Assembly: GCA_937981995.1 (NCBI GenBank)
Contig: CALJNC010000027.1
Location: 27,151 to 91,150, forward strand
Direction: 5' to 3'
Source of the DNA: an uncultured Chitinophagaceae bacterium
GTDB lineage: Bacteria; Bacteroidota; Bacteroidia; Chitinophagales; Chitinophagaceae
DNA: 64,000 nucleotides
Shown in pieces: positions 45,513 through 54,077 of the stretch (the first letter of the stretch is position 1; each line of letters opens with the position of its first letter). The notes beneath the pieces were generated by a model. That model did not search any database. It saw nothing but the letters and a program-made list of their open reading frames with translations, and was not told where the DNA came from. The position numbers and the translations under genes were made by a program.

Positions 45513-45899
45513 ATGCATATTTTACTAGATATAACAAACGAACCAATTAGCTATTTACCTATTGTATTGCAAATTGTAATTGCAATAGGATTTGTAGCCG
45601 TAATGATGGGCGCAACTCATTTTTTAGGCCCTAAAAGAAAAACAAAAGACAAGCTTCAAAACTTTGAGTGTGGAATTGAACAACAAGGAAATGCTCGTCA
45701 GCCACTTGCTGTAAAATACTTTTTAGTTGCTATCCTTTTTGTACTATTTGATGTGGAGGTAATTTTCTTCTATCCTTACGCAGTTAACTTTAGAGATTTG
45801 GGCACAGAAGGCTTTATGGCCGTCCTCATGTTTGTAGGATTCTTTATACTAGGATTTACTTACATTATTAAAAAAGGCGCATTGAAATGGGAAGACTAG
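45513..45899 (+). CDS. nuoA: NADH-quinone oxidoreductase subunit A
   Basis: 128 aa membrane subunit of complex I. ATG 45513 gives the normal length; a TTG at 45495 would fall on the -7 box. Three membrane helices (VLQIVIAIGFVAVMMGAT; YFLVAILFVLFDVEVIFFYP; FMAVLMFVGFFILGFTYII), with the conserved loop KLQNFECGIEQQGNARQP and acidic helix residue FDVEV. Confidence 0.95.
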   Translation: MHILLDITNEPISYLPIVLQIVIAIGFVAVMMGATHFLGPKRKTKDKLQNFECGIEQQGNARQPLAVKYFLVAILFVLFDVEVIFFYPYAVNFRDLGTEGFMAVLMFVGFFILGFTYIIKKGALKWED

Positions 45900-45976
45900 A
45901 ATAATTACGAATGTGTGAATTATAAATTACTAGTGAACAAGTAAATTAAAGAACAAATTAAAAATTAAGAATTAGG

Positions 45977-46540
45977 ATGGGAAGACCAGTAACACATAAC
46001 AATAAAATTAAAATGGTAGAAGCACCGCAGGGAATTGCGGGCGAAGGCTTTTTTACTACTAAGCTAAGTGAGGTTGTAGGACTTGCACGTTCTAACTCCA
46101 TGTGGCCTTTACCTTTTGCAACTTCATGTTGTGGAATTGAGTTTATGGCTACCATGGCGGCTCACTATGATTTAGCACGTTTTGGAAGTGAGCGTTTAGG
46201 CTTCTCTCCACGTCAGTGCGATTTACTTATGGTAATGGGAACGATTTCTAAAAAAATGGCGCCTGTACTTAAGCAAGTATATCTTCAAATGGCTGAGCCT
46301 CGTTGGGTATTATCTGTAGGTGCTTGTGCAAGTAGCGGTGGTATTTTTGATACATACTCAGTACTACAAGGTATTGATCAAGTAATACCTGTAGATGTTT
46401 ATGTACCAGGTTGCCCTCCCCGCCCTGAAGCTATCTTAGATGGTTTTATGCGTATACAAGATTTAGTAAAAACTGAAAGTGTGCGTAGAAGAACAGGTCC
46501 TGAGTATCAAGAACTATTAGAAAGCTACGGAATACAATAA
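45977..46540 (+). CDS. nuoB: NADH-quinone oxidoreductase subunit B
   Basis: 187 aa peripheral subunit holding the N2 [4Fe-4S] cluster. Ligands in ATSCCGIEFMA, the conserved GACASSGGIFDTYSV and the PGCPPRPEAIL motif. 77 nt separate it from nuoA. Confidence 0.96.
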   Translation: MGRPVTHNNKIKMVEAPQGIAGEGFFTTKLSEVVGLARSNSMWPLPFATSCCGIEFMATMAAHYDLARFGSERLGFSPRQCDLLMVMGTISKKMAPVLKQVYLQMAEPRWVLSVGACASSGGIFDTYSVLQGIDQVIPVDVYVPGCPPRPEAILDGFMRIQDLVKTESVRRRTGPEYQELLESYGIQ

Positions 46541-46543
46541 GCC

Positions 46544-47041
46544 ATGACAAACGATTTTATTACCGATAAATTAAAGGCTGAGTTTGGCGAAGAAATCTTC
46601 GACTACCAAGAGCATTACGACATTCTAACTTTTACATCAGACAAGGAATTAAATCTTAAGATTCTTACCTTCTTAAAAGAAGATCTAGAATTAAACTTTA
46701 GTTTTTTAAATGACCTTACTGCAATTCATTATCCAGATAATGCTGGCAAGGAACTTTGTGTAGTGTATCTATTACAAAATTTACAAGCACGTAAGCGCAT
46801 CAGACTAAAAGTGTATACTGACATTAAGAAACCAGATGTGTATACAGCAAGTGCTATTTACTCTACCGCTAATTGGTTGGAGCGTGAGGCATATGATTTT
46901 TTTGGAGTAAACTTTGTAGGACATCCCAATCTTATAAGAATAATGAATGTAGATGAGATGGATTATTTTCCTCTGCGTAAAGAATACCCATTAGAAGATC
47001 AAACGAGGATTGATAAGGATGACGAAATGTTTGGACGATAA
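46544..47041 (+). CDS. nuoC: NADH-quinone oxidoreductase subunit C
   Basis: 165 aa, separate from nuoD. The 30-kDa subunit signature WLEREAYDFFGVNFVGHPNL and DYFPLRKEYPLED are clear. It starts 3 nt after nuoB. Confidence 0.95.
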   Translation: MTNDFITDKLKAEFGEEIFDYQEHYDILTFTSDKELNLKILTFLKEDLELNFSFLNDLTAIHYPDNAGKELCVVYLLQNLQARKRIRLKVYTDIKKPDVYTASAIYSTANWLEREAYDFFGVNFVGHPNLIRIMNVDEMDYFPLRKEYPLEDQTRIDKDDEMFGR

Positions 47042-47053
47042 AACGAATAAAAG

Positions 47054-48283
47054 ATGATTGAAAGTATAGAAAGCAAAAACAATATTCCCTTACCTGATGG
47101 AGGTATAAATAAGAAAACCTACACGATGAATTTGGGGCCAACGCACCCAGCAACGCATGGTGTATTCCAAAACATATTGGAAATGGATGGTGAGCGTATT
47201 GTAAGTGCGGTACCTACGGTAGGATATATTCATAGAGCTTTTGAAAAACTGGCTGAGCACCGTCCGTTTTATCAAATAACAACCCTTACTGATCGATTAA
47301 ACTATTGTTCCTCTCCTATTAATAATATGGGATGGCATATGACCATGGAAAAATTGGCGAAAATTGAATTGCCAAAACGTGTAGATTACATGCGTGTAAT
47401 TGTAATGGAACTTTCTCGTATAGCAGATCACCTAGTATGTAATTCTGTTATTGGTGTGGATACGGGAGCCTTAACGGGCTTTGTATATGTATTTGAATTT
47501 AGAGAGCTTATTTATGAAATCTTTGAGGAAATCTGTGGCTCTCGTTTAACTACCAATATGGGTCGTATTGGCGGCTTTGAACGTAACTTTTCTGATACCG
47601 CTTGGAATAAGCTAGATAACTTCCTTAAGACCTTTCCTAAGGCTATGAAGGAATTTGAAACCTTGCTTTCAAGAAATAAAATTTTTATGGATCGTACCAT
47701 AGATGCCGGTGCCATAAGTGCCGAGCGTGCGATAAATTATGGTTTTACTGGTCCTAATTTAAGGGCTTGTGGAGTTGATTATGATATACGTACTTCTCAC
47801 CCGTATTCAAGCTATGAGGATTTTGAATTTGATGTACCTGTAGGTCAAACCGGCGACACCTATGACAGATACCTTGTACGCAATGCTGAGATTTGGCAAA
47901 GCGTGCGTATCATAGAACAAGCACTTGAAAAAATTGCTCCGCTTGACCCAACTGTTTATCATGCCGATGTACCAGATTTTTATTTGCCCGAGAAAGCTGA
48001 GGTATATACAAGTATGGAAGCATTAATCTACCACTTCAAAATTGTAATGGGCGAAACAGATATTCCGAAAGGAGAAGTATATAGCGCCGTAGAAGGTGGC
48101 AATGGTGAACTTGGTTTTTACCTTATTAGCGATGGCGGTCGTACGCCTTATCGTTTACATTTCCGTAGACCATGCTTTATTTATTACCAAGCCTTCCCTG
48201 AAATGATTCAAGGGGCTATGTTGTCAGATGCCGTTGTAACTATGAGTAGTTTAAACTTAATTGCTGGAGAACTAGATGCTTAA
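47054..48283 (+). CDS. nuoD: NADH-quinone oxidoreductase subunit D
   Basis: 409 aa, 49-kDa subunit lining the quinone site. Opening NLGPTHPATHGVFQNILEMD with the quinone-site His, EKLAEHRPFYQ and GRIGGFER motifs; C-terminal MIQGAMLSDAVVTMSSLNLI. 12 nt after nuoC. Confidence 0.96.
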   Translation: MIESIESKNNIPLPDGGINKKTYTMNLGPTHPATHGVFQNILEMDGERIVSAVPTVGYIHRAFEKLAEHRPFYQITTLTDRLNYCSSPINNMGWHMTMEKLAKIELPKRVDYMRVIVMELSRIADHLVCNSVIGVDTGALTGFVYVFEFRELIYEIFEEICGSRLTTNMGRIGGFERNFSDTAWNKLDNFLKTFPKAMKEFETLLSRNKIFMDRTIDAGAISAERAINYGFTGPNLRACGVDYDIRTSHPYSSYEDFEFDVPVGQTGDTYDRYLVRNAEIWQSVRIIEQALEKIAPLDPTVYHADVPDFYLPEKAEVYTSMEALIYHFKIVMGETDIPKGEVYSAVEGGNGELGFYLISDGGRTPYRLHFRRPCFIYYQAFPEMIQGAMLSDAVVTMSSLNLIAGELDA

Positions 48284-48361
48284 CTTTAAGCATAGCTAAT
48301 AAAATAAATTACAAGGTTACGAGGAACATAGAAGTATCAAAAGATCATAAAGAAAAAATAC

Positions 48362-48847
48362 ATGTTTACAGATAATTTAAAAACAGAAATAAAAGCACTT
48401 ACTACAAAGTACCCAGAAGGGAAACAAAAAAGTGCTTTGCTACCTGCCTTGCACTTAGTACAAGAGCAAGGAAATAATTCATTAAGTGTTGAACAAATGG
48501 ATGTTGTAGCAGAACTACTTTCTATTGAACCTATTGAAGTATATGAAGTAGCTAGTTTCTACACTATGTTTAACTTAAAGCCTGTAGGCAAATATGTTTT
48601 AGAAGTATGTCAAACAGGACCTTGTATGGTACAAGGCAGTGATGACATTATAGATCATATAAAAAAGAAATTAGATATAGAAGCAGGTGAAACATCAGCT
48701 GATGGCCTATTTACATTGAAGCCTGTAGAATGCTTAGGTGCGTGCGGCTATGCTCCCATGATGCAAATGGGTAAGTTTTATAAAGAACATCTTACCCCTG
48801 AAAAGATTGATAAAATATTGAATGAGTGTAGGAATAATGCTAGTTAA
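48362..48847 (+). CDS. nuoE: NADH-quinone oxidoreductase subunit E
   Basis: 161 aa, 24-kDa [2Fe-2S] subunit. Cluster ligands in VCQTGPCM and ECLGACGYAPMMQ; the preceding SFYTMFNLKPVGKYV is typical. It is the last nuo gene here: nuoF-N do not follow, and a tRNA-Arg with its own promoter starts 45 nt later. Confidence 0.95.
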   Translation: MFTDNLKTEIKALTTKYPEGKQKSALLPALHLVQEQGNNSLSVEQMDVVAELLSIEPIEVYEVASFYTMFNLKPVGKYVLEVCQTGPCMVQGSDDIIDHIKKKLDIEAGETSADGLFTLKPVECLGACGYAPMMQMGKFYKEHLTPEKIDKILNECRNNAS

Positions 48848-48873
48848 ATTTGGTTCTCTTTCATAAAAGAAAT

Positions 48874-48888
48874 TATATTTGCACACCT
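48874..48888 (+). promoter_or_regulatory. tRNA-Arg promoter: -7 box plus discriminator
   Basis: TATATTTG followed by CACACCTT. A TTTG at 48849-48852 sits exactly 21 nt upstream, a good -33 element. Confidence 0.65.
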
Positions 48889-48892
48889 TAAT

Positions 48893-48966
48893 GGCCGCGT
48901 GGCGCAACTGAATAGCGCACCTGATTACGGCTCAGGAGGTTTCAGGTTTGAATCCTGACGCGGTCA
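48893..48966 (+). tRNA. tRNA-Arg (ACG)
   Basis: Acceptor GGCCGCG/CGCGGTC, D-arm GCGC/GCGC, anticodon stem CCTGA/TCAGG with loop TTACGGC (anticodon ACG, to be deaminated to ICG), T-stem TCAGG/CCTGA. CCA is not encoded. Confidence 0.95.
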
Positions 48967-48970
48967 CGAA

Positions 48971-48999
48971 AAGAGTCTAGATTTATCTAGGCTCTTTTT
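48971..48999 (+). terminator. rho-independent terminator after tRNA-Arg
   Basis: Stem AGAGTCTAG / CTAGGCTCT (one wobble) followed by TTTT, starting 4 nt after the tRNA. Confidence 0.8.
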
Positions 49000-49036
49000 C
49001 ATTTACTGCTTGTAGCGATGCACCTTTGTATAAACT

Positions 49037-49513
49037 ATGAAAATTCAACTTTGGACTATAGAAAAACCTGGTAAAAATGACTTTCAAGAGTCTATCAGGG
49101 ATTATGAACAAAGGATTAATCGTTATTCTTCATTTGAAATAAAATGTATTGATAATAGTAAGCTTGCATCAAACAAAACATCCATTGAGGAAATAAAGAA
49201 AAAAGAGTGGCAATTAATAGAAAAGCAGATTCAAACCAATGACTTTATAGTATTATTAGATGAACGCGGCAAAGAGTTAAGATCTGTGCAGTTTGCTGAG
49301 CAAATAAACCAATGGCAGATAGCCAATAGAACGAAAGTAATTATACTCATAGCAGGAGCATTTGGACCTTCAGAAGAGCTTAGAAAAAGAGCAAACTATA
49401 CGCTATCCTTATCTAAACTAACCATGCCCCACCGAATAGTAAAGCTTTTGATAAGCGAGCAAATTTATCGTGCATTTTCTATATTAAATGGCGAAAAATA
49501 TCATCATGATTAA
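49037..49513 (+). CDS. rlmH: 23S rRNA pseudouridine-1915 N3-methyltransferase
   Basis: 158 aa SPOUT methylase of the ribosomal large subunit, normal length. FIVLLDERGKELRSVQFAEQ, the knot segment IILIAGAFGPSEELRKRA, and the C-terminal LSKLTMPHRIVKLLISEQIYRAFSILNGEKYHH are family-diagnostic. Confidence 0.95.
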   Translation: MKIQLWTIEKPGKNDFQESIRDYEQRINRYSSFEIKCIDNSKLASNKTSIEEIKKKEWQLIEKQIQTNDFIVLLDERGKELRSVQFAEQINQWQIANRTKVIILIAGAFGPSEELRKRANYTLSLSKLTMPHRIVKLLISEQIYRAFSILNGEKYHHD

Positions 49514-49514
49514 T

Positions 49515-49530
49515 TACATTTGCACTCCTT
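49515..49530 (+). promoter_or_regulatory. tRNA-Met promoter: -7 box plus discriminator
   Basis: TACATTTG followed by CACTCCTT, the same block as at the rpsJ promoter. Unlike the other tRNAs, 85 nt of hairpin-forming DNA separate it from the tRNA. Confidence 0.55.
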
Positions 49531-49602
49531 CCGAAAGGAAATGTTCTCAAGCGAGCCTACTCGCCGGAACATATTAAAAGTGCAATGGCGAGCCTGCTCG
49601 CC
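49526..49602 (+). repeat. tandem hairpins with repeated GCGAGCCTRCTCGCCGG core
   Basis: Three successive hairpins: TCCTT/AAGGA (49526-49539); ATGTTC/GAACAT enclosing GCGAG/CTCGC (49541-49572); and GGCGAG/CTCGCC (49587-49602). The second and third share a 17-nt core with one difference. They are GC-rich against AT-rich surroundings. They lie between the promoter and tRNA-Met and look like a short palindromic repeat insertion. Confidence 0.6.
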
Positions 49603-49615
49603 GGTGCGCAGTGAA

Positions 49616-49689
<74 letters not shown>

Positions 49690-49693
49690 CTAT

Positions 49694-49730
49694 TACCCTT
49701 TAAACGTTAATGTTTAAAGGGTATTTTTTA
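49694..49730 (+). terminator. rho-independent terminator after tRNA-Met
   Basis: Perfect 12-bp stem TACCCTTTAAAC / GTTTAAAGGGTA with loop GTTAAT, then six T. Confidence 0.88.
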
Positions 49731-49751
49731 TTTATAAAGCAACCATTTTTT

Positions 49752-50858
49752 CTAAAACGTAACTCCGCCAAAGTTGAAATTCCAACTAAAACCAAACCGA
49801 TTGGCTTTGAAGTTTTCATTATTTGTAGTTGTAAAAACACCTGGGATGTAATGAAGGTTTAAATTCATTAACGTACTAAGTCTAACCTCAACTAAGGCCA
49901 TTGGCCTCAATTTACCTTTAAAGTCAAATAAGACTCCTTGTTCGTTTTGAATACTAGAATTAAACTCATGACGAAACCCTCCTCCTACATTTATATATTC
50001 TGTTTGAAACGTCAAATTGTAATCCATATAAGTTCCCTTTAAACAAGCTGAATCTTCTTTATGTCCTTGATAACTGGTTCCTATCAATACCCTTCCTACA
50101 AAATCACTATGAAATAATGGTTTGGTATAACCAATATGAAATTGAACACCACCACCCGCTTTATAATCGTCACCATAAGAGTTAATAGCTACCCGTTCAC
50201 CTCCGGTATTTATTCCAAATCCAAAATAAACACCATGTTCTTTCTTGTACGCTCTAGTTGATAGTTTTGTAGGTACAATCATTTTTAAGAGCTTGCTAGA
50301 GTCAGTAATAACAGAAGTACTTGAGTTGGGAGGCACCTTAGATGAATCAGTCAAAATAGCATTATCAAGTACAACGTATTCCCTGTTTGAAACTCTTATA
50401 TTGTTAAGGCGTTTCTTGCCATGAAATTGAGGCACACTGGTTATCAGAAGATATTTTATATTCGGGTTAATTTGTATTAAATCCTGCATTACCATTCCAC
50501 CATCACTTGGATTTGCAATGTCAATAAACTTATAATTTGAATCTAATAAAGCATAAAGTGGCATATAAACTTTACCGCCCCCACCATTGGTTGACAAAGC
50601 TATTTCAATAGTCTTTTTTCTACTTTGATAAAAATCTAAAAGATAGGTAGTGGATTCACCAAGCCCTAAATCAAAAGAAAACGGCAACAATTTAACAGAT
50701 CCATGCTTACCTCTTTTTATTTTGGTACGGGGAAATCCTCTAAGCATTTCATAATTTTTTCCTTTAAAACGTTTAATTTTTACAACTTCATTTTCTGGCA
50801 AAGCCAACATTGCAAAAGGTAAAAATACTAAGAGGAATATTAGAAGTTTCGTTTTCAT
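49752..50858 (-). CDS. unknown exported protein with C-terminal barrel-like half
   Basis: 368 aa, not recognised. Signal peptide MKTKLLIFLLVFLPFAMLA. Residues ~20-190 are beta-rich without known motifs. A Ser/Thr linker (TDSSKVPPNSSTSVITDSS) leads to a C-terminal half with alternating strands (YFGFGINTGGERVAINSY; GGGVQFHIGYTKPLFH) ending FGFSWNFNFGGVTF, as in outer-membrane barrels. Probably envelope-located. Confidence 0.6.
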   Translation of the reverse strand: MKTKLLIFLLVFLPFAMLALPENEVVKIKRFKGKNYEMLRGFPRTKIKRGKHGSVKLLPFSFDLGLGESTTYLLDFYQSRKKTIEIALSTNGGGGKVYMPLYALLDSNYKFIDIANPSDGGMVMQDLIQINPNIKYLLITSVPQFHGKKRLNNIRVSNREYVVLDNAILTDSSKVPPNSSTSVITDSSKLLKMIVPTKLSTRAYKKEHGVYFGFGINTGGERVAINSYGDDYKAGGGVQFHIGYTKPLFHSDFVGRVLIGTSYQGHKEDSACLKGTYMDYNLTFQTEYINVGGGFRHEFNSSIQNEQGVLFDFKGKLRPMALVEVRLSTLMNLNLHYIPGVFTTTNNENFKANRFGFSWNFNFGGVTF

Positions 50859-50918
50859 AAAAAGGGTTTCATGATTAAATATAAAACGAAGGCTTGATTA
50901 AAAAAATACAATACGTAC

Positions 50919-50951
50919 AAATAAAAACTCCCACGCCTAAAAGCGTGGGAG
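50919..50951 (-). terminator. rho-independent terminator of the T9SS cargo gene
   Basis: On the minus strand, stem CTCCCACGC / GCGTGGGAG with a 6-nt loop, followed by TTTTTATTT. It lies 45 nt past the stop at 50996. Confidence 0.8.
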
Positions 50952-50995
50952 AATAATAAACTTAGGATCTAGTTAATTATTGGCTAGATAGTATT

Positions 50996-52399
50996 TTATT
51001 TTTTAATTATCTCTTTTACTAAATTAAACCCTTGCTCATTAGTCATATTTAATAGATAAAAGCCAGCGCTAAAATTAGAAAGATTAATTTCTTTCTTAAT
51101 AAGGCCGTCATTCGTAATCCAGCCTGAGTTATATAATTCTCTACCTTGTAGATCAACAATTTTAATTTTAATATCTTCTAAATCCTCTTGTGCAACCTGT
51201 ACATTCAGCACATTATCCGTTGGATTAGGATAAATATTTATTGAGCTCATTACGGTTCTATTTAACAATACAACAGAATGTCTTTTTTCTTTACCATCTA
51301 AATCAACAGATGTTAATCTATAATAATTTACTGATGAAGGATTGATATCTCTAAATGAATAATCTAAAGGCTCGTTAGAATTTCCTCCATTTGCTTGAGA
51401 AGGGATAATTGCTATTTGCTCGTACTTTGCACCTGTATTTCTTTCTAAAATAAAATAACTATGATTCTTTTCAATAGCTGTTTCCCAAATAAGTTCATTA
51501 TAATCAGGATAAACCTTACCAGTAAAATCATTTAAATAAACATATAAAGGCGCCTCTAGAAAACAAGCTGGTCCATTCATACCAAAATTTTCAACGTCAC
51601 CCGTTGTAGTTAAAAAAGTAGCTACAGCAGTTACAGGCAAAGTTGTATTCGTACAATTTGCAGGCACCTCTGCTGCCCAAATTATTCTTGAAGTATCTCC
51701 TCTGTCCATTTCGGTATACATTCTTCCATCCGATCCAAAAGACAATGCCTCACCATCCATAGGAGGTAAATTAAAACATGAAGTTGCTACACCAGTCGCA
51801 GTGTCTATTCTGTAAACCTCAACCACATCATCATCCTGACCGTAAAATATTCCTGTAGCAGGATCGATAGCGATACCATCTAATTTTGATGCACCTGAAA
51901 TCGTTACATTATATAGTTCATTCCCGGTTAAAGGATCTAATTTACGTAATACGCCCGCTGGCAAATTATCATCTAAAACCCATAAGGTGGGTGTCATGGT
52001 TGCGGAGTCATAAATAAGCTCAGCACCTTGGCTTGTACCTACTATTGAGGTATTAGCTTGCACTAAATAAGTATTAGTACTACCGTCACAGGGTGCGCCT
52101 AAATCTATATAATACAAATCACTATTATTAAAAACATAATATCGATTTGCAAATGGATCATAGGCTGAGCCTTCTCCATTCATTACAATAGGTGTACCAT
52201 TTACCACAATAGGGCAAGAGGTAACCTCCGGTGTTGTAGAATCAATTGCATCAATCCTATAATACTCAGCGGTATTATCCGTAATAGCAAAACCTTTTGG
52301 CGGTTCAAGACCAAGACAGCTATCGCTTTGAGCAAAAGAATTAAAAGTTAAAAATGTTGTTAGTAGAATTACTAAAGTCGAAGTAATATTTTTGTTCAT
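50996..52399 (-). CDS. T9SS type A cargo protein with propeller-like domain
   Basis: 467 aa. Signal peptide MNKNITSTLVILLTTFLTFNSFA. The N-terminal ~300 residues look like a beta-propeller (GVLRKLDPLTGNELYNVTI; GIAIDPATGIFYGQDDDVVE). The pre-sorting segment (NELIWETAIEKNHSYFILER; YYRLTSVDLDGKEKRH) and sorting domain (INIYPNPTDNVLNVQV ... GFYLLNMTNEQG ... KEIIKK) resemble those of the protein at 17.9 kb. Exported via T9SS; function unknown. Confidence 0.8.
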   Translation of the reverse strand: MNKNITSTLVILLTTFLTFNSFAQSDSCLGLEPPKGFAITDNTAEYYRIDAIDSTTPEVTSCPIVVNGTPIVMNGEGSAYDPFANRYYVFNNSDLYYIDLGAPCDGSTNTYLVQANTSIVGTSQGAELIYDSATMTPTLWVLDDNLPAGVLRKLDPLTGNELYNVTISGASKLDGIAIDPATGIFYGQDDDVVEVYRIDTATGVATSCFNLPPMDGEALSFGSDGRMYTEMDRGDTSRIIWAAEVPANCTNTTLPVTAVATFLTTTGDVENFGMNGPACFLEAPLYVYLNDFTGKVYPDYNELIWETAIEKNHSYFILERNTGAKYEQIAIIPSQANGGNSNEPLDYSFRDINPSSVNYYRLTSVDLDGKEKRHSVVLLNRTVMSSINIYPNPTDNVLNVQVAQEDLEDIKIKIVDLQGRELYNSGWITNDGLIKKEINLSNFSAGFYLLNMTNEQGFNLVKEIIKK

Positions 52400-52617
52400 A
52401 ATGGTATCGAATTTAAAGAAAACGATTAAAATTATTTGTTAGTTTTTTAATAAAAAAAAATAAATAACAAGCTATTAAAAATTGTAATTTCTGGGTAATT
52501 AATTGAATGAATAATCCGCTTAAAGCACAATTGATTTTATGGAAAATAGAAGGTCAAAAAACTTAAACCAATTAAAGTATGGAGAATCGAAGTATAATGG
52601 AATATTAACTACAGAAC

Positions 52618-52650
52618 AAAAAAATCCTCCAACATCATGGTGTTGGAGGA
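52618..52650 (-). terminator. rho-independent terminator of the S10-spc operon
   Basis: Minus strand stem TCCTCCAACA / TGTTGGAGGA (perfect 10 bp) with a 6-nt loop and seven T, 27 nt past the secY stop. Confidence 0.88.
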
Positions 52651-52676
52651 GTATAATAATTTTGTAAAAGCTAAAA

Positions 52677-54029
52677 TTAGCCGTTAGCTACTTGCGTAGG
52701 AGTTGTTCGAGACTGTCGCCCTCCCATTCTACCAGTATCAGTTAATCCATCATAATGACGCATTAATAAGTGCGATTCTATTTGCTGTAGTGTATCTAGG
52801 ATTACTTGTACAGCAATCAACATAGACGTACCACCATAAAATTGTGCAAAGCCTTGCGTTACTCCAAACAGCGCAGCAATACCTGGCATAATACCTATAA
52901 TCGCTAAAAATACAGCTCCAGGTAATGTAATACGATCTAGTACCATACCTATAAAGTTAGCAGTATCAGAACCTGGTTTTACTCCAGGAATAAATGCGTT
53001 ATTTCTTTTTAAATCATCAGACATTTGCTGAGGATTGATAATAATAGCCGTGTACAAATAAGTAAATGCAATTACTACAAAGAAGTAAATTGAATTATAA
53101 CCTATAGAAGTATAATCACCTAAGCTTTTCAACCAAGGCGCAGCATCTGGAGAGTTTCCAAACAAGCCAGGGATAAACATGATTGCTTGAGCAAATATGA
53201 TAGGCATTACACCTGCACTGTTTACTTTCAAAGGAATAAAATCACGGTTTCCAGAAATATCTTTTGCACTTGAAGCGCCAACCATTCGTCGGGCATAATT
53301 AATGGGGATTCTTCGTACTGCTTGCGATAGCAATACAATAGCCATAATTACTGCAATCATGATAGCTATCTCTAATAAGAAGATTAACATACCACCACCA
53401 GCACCTCCTGATTTACTAGCCCACTCCTGAGCAGTTAATGGGAAGAAACGAGCAATAATACCTGCCATGATTAAAAGTGAGGTACCATTACCAATACCTT
53501 TATCAGTAATTTTTTCACCTAACCACATTACAAACAAGGTACCTGATACAAGAACGATTACCGTAGTAATTTGCCATAAGAACGTATCGTCTATAATAGC
53601 TGCTCCGTACTGCGGACGTAAAATACCAGAGATATAACCAATAGCCTGGAACAAGGTAACTACTACCGTAAGGTAACGAGTATACATTTGAACCTTCTTA
53701 CGGCCACTTTCTTCTTTTTGTAATTTTTGAATTTGAGGAACTGCAATTTGCGCTAACTGCATAGCAATACTAGCAGAGATATATGGCATGATACCCAATG
53801 CAAAAATAGAGGCCTTAGAAAAGGCTCCACCTGCAAACATATTGATCATTCCTAATAAACCATCCGTAGCGGCTGGTGCTAATTGATCTAAAACATTCGC
53901 ATCCATACCTGGTAGTACAATCTGTACTCCTAAACGATAAACAAGCAATAGCATAATCGTAAATAAAATACGTTTACGCAGCTCATCAATGCTCCAAATA
54001 TTCTTTAAGGTGTTTATAAACTTTTTCAT
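52677..54029 (-). CDS. secY: protein translocase subunit SecY
   Basis: 450 aa, ten-helix channel of the Sec translocon. Start region ELRKRILFTIMLLLVYRLG, plug-region FAGGAFSKASIFALGIMPYI, and cytoplasmic loop GTSLLIMAGIIARF. Last gene of the ribosomal operon here; the usual followers (infA, rpmJ, rpsM, rpsK, rpsD, rpoA, rplQ) are absent. Confidence 0.96.
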   Translation of the reverse strand: MKKFINTLKNIWSIDELRKRILFTIMLLLVYRLGVQIVLPGMDANVLDQLAPAATDGLLGMINMFAGGAFSKASIFALGIMPYISASIAMQLAQIAVPQIQKLQKEESGRKKVQMYTRYLTVVVTLFQAIGYISGILRPQYGAAIIDDTFLWQITTVIVLVSGTLFVMWLGEKITDKGIGNGTSLLIMAGIIARFFPLTAQEWASKSGGAGGGMLIFLLEIAIMIAVIMAIVLLSQAVRRIPINYARRMVGASSAKDISGNRDFIPLKVNSAGVMPIIFAQAIMFIPGLFGNSPDAAPWLKSLGDYTSIGYNSIYFFVVIAFTYLYTAIIINPQQMSDDLKRNNAFIPGVKPGSDTANFIGMVLDRITLPGAVFLAIIGIMPGIAALFGVTQGFAQFYGGTSMLIAVQVILDTLQQIESHLLMRHYDGLTDTGRMGGRQSRTTPTQVANG

Positions 54030-54077
54030 TATCTCTATATATTATTCATCACGCTAGAACGTGACAACCTCTTATTC

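Noticed and set aside
49541..49602. CRISPR-like repeats near tRNA-Met
   Set aside because: Only two copies, no spacers of constant length, and each copy is itself a palindrome; better described as hairpin repeats.
52400..52617. Hidden small gene between secY and the T9SS cargo gene
   Set aside because: Only frames of about 20 codons, no promoter or coding character; AT-rich spacer.
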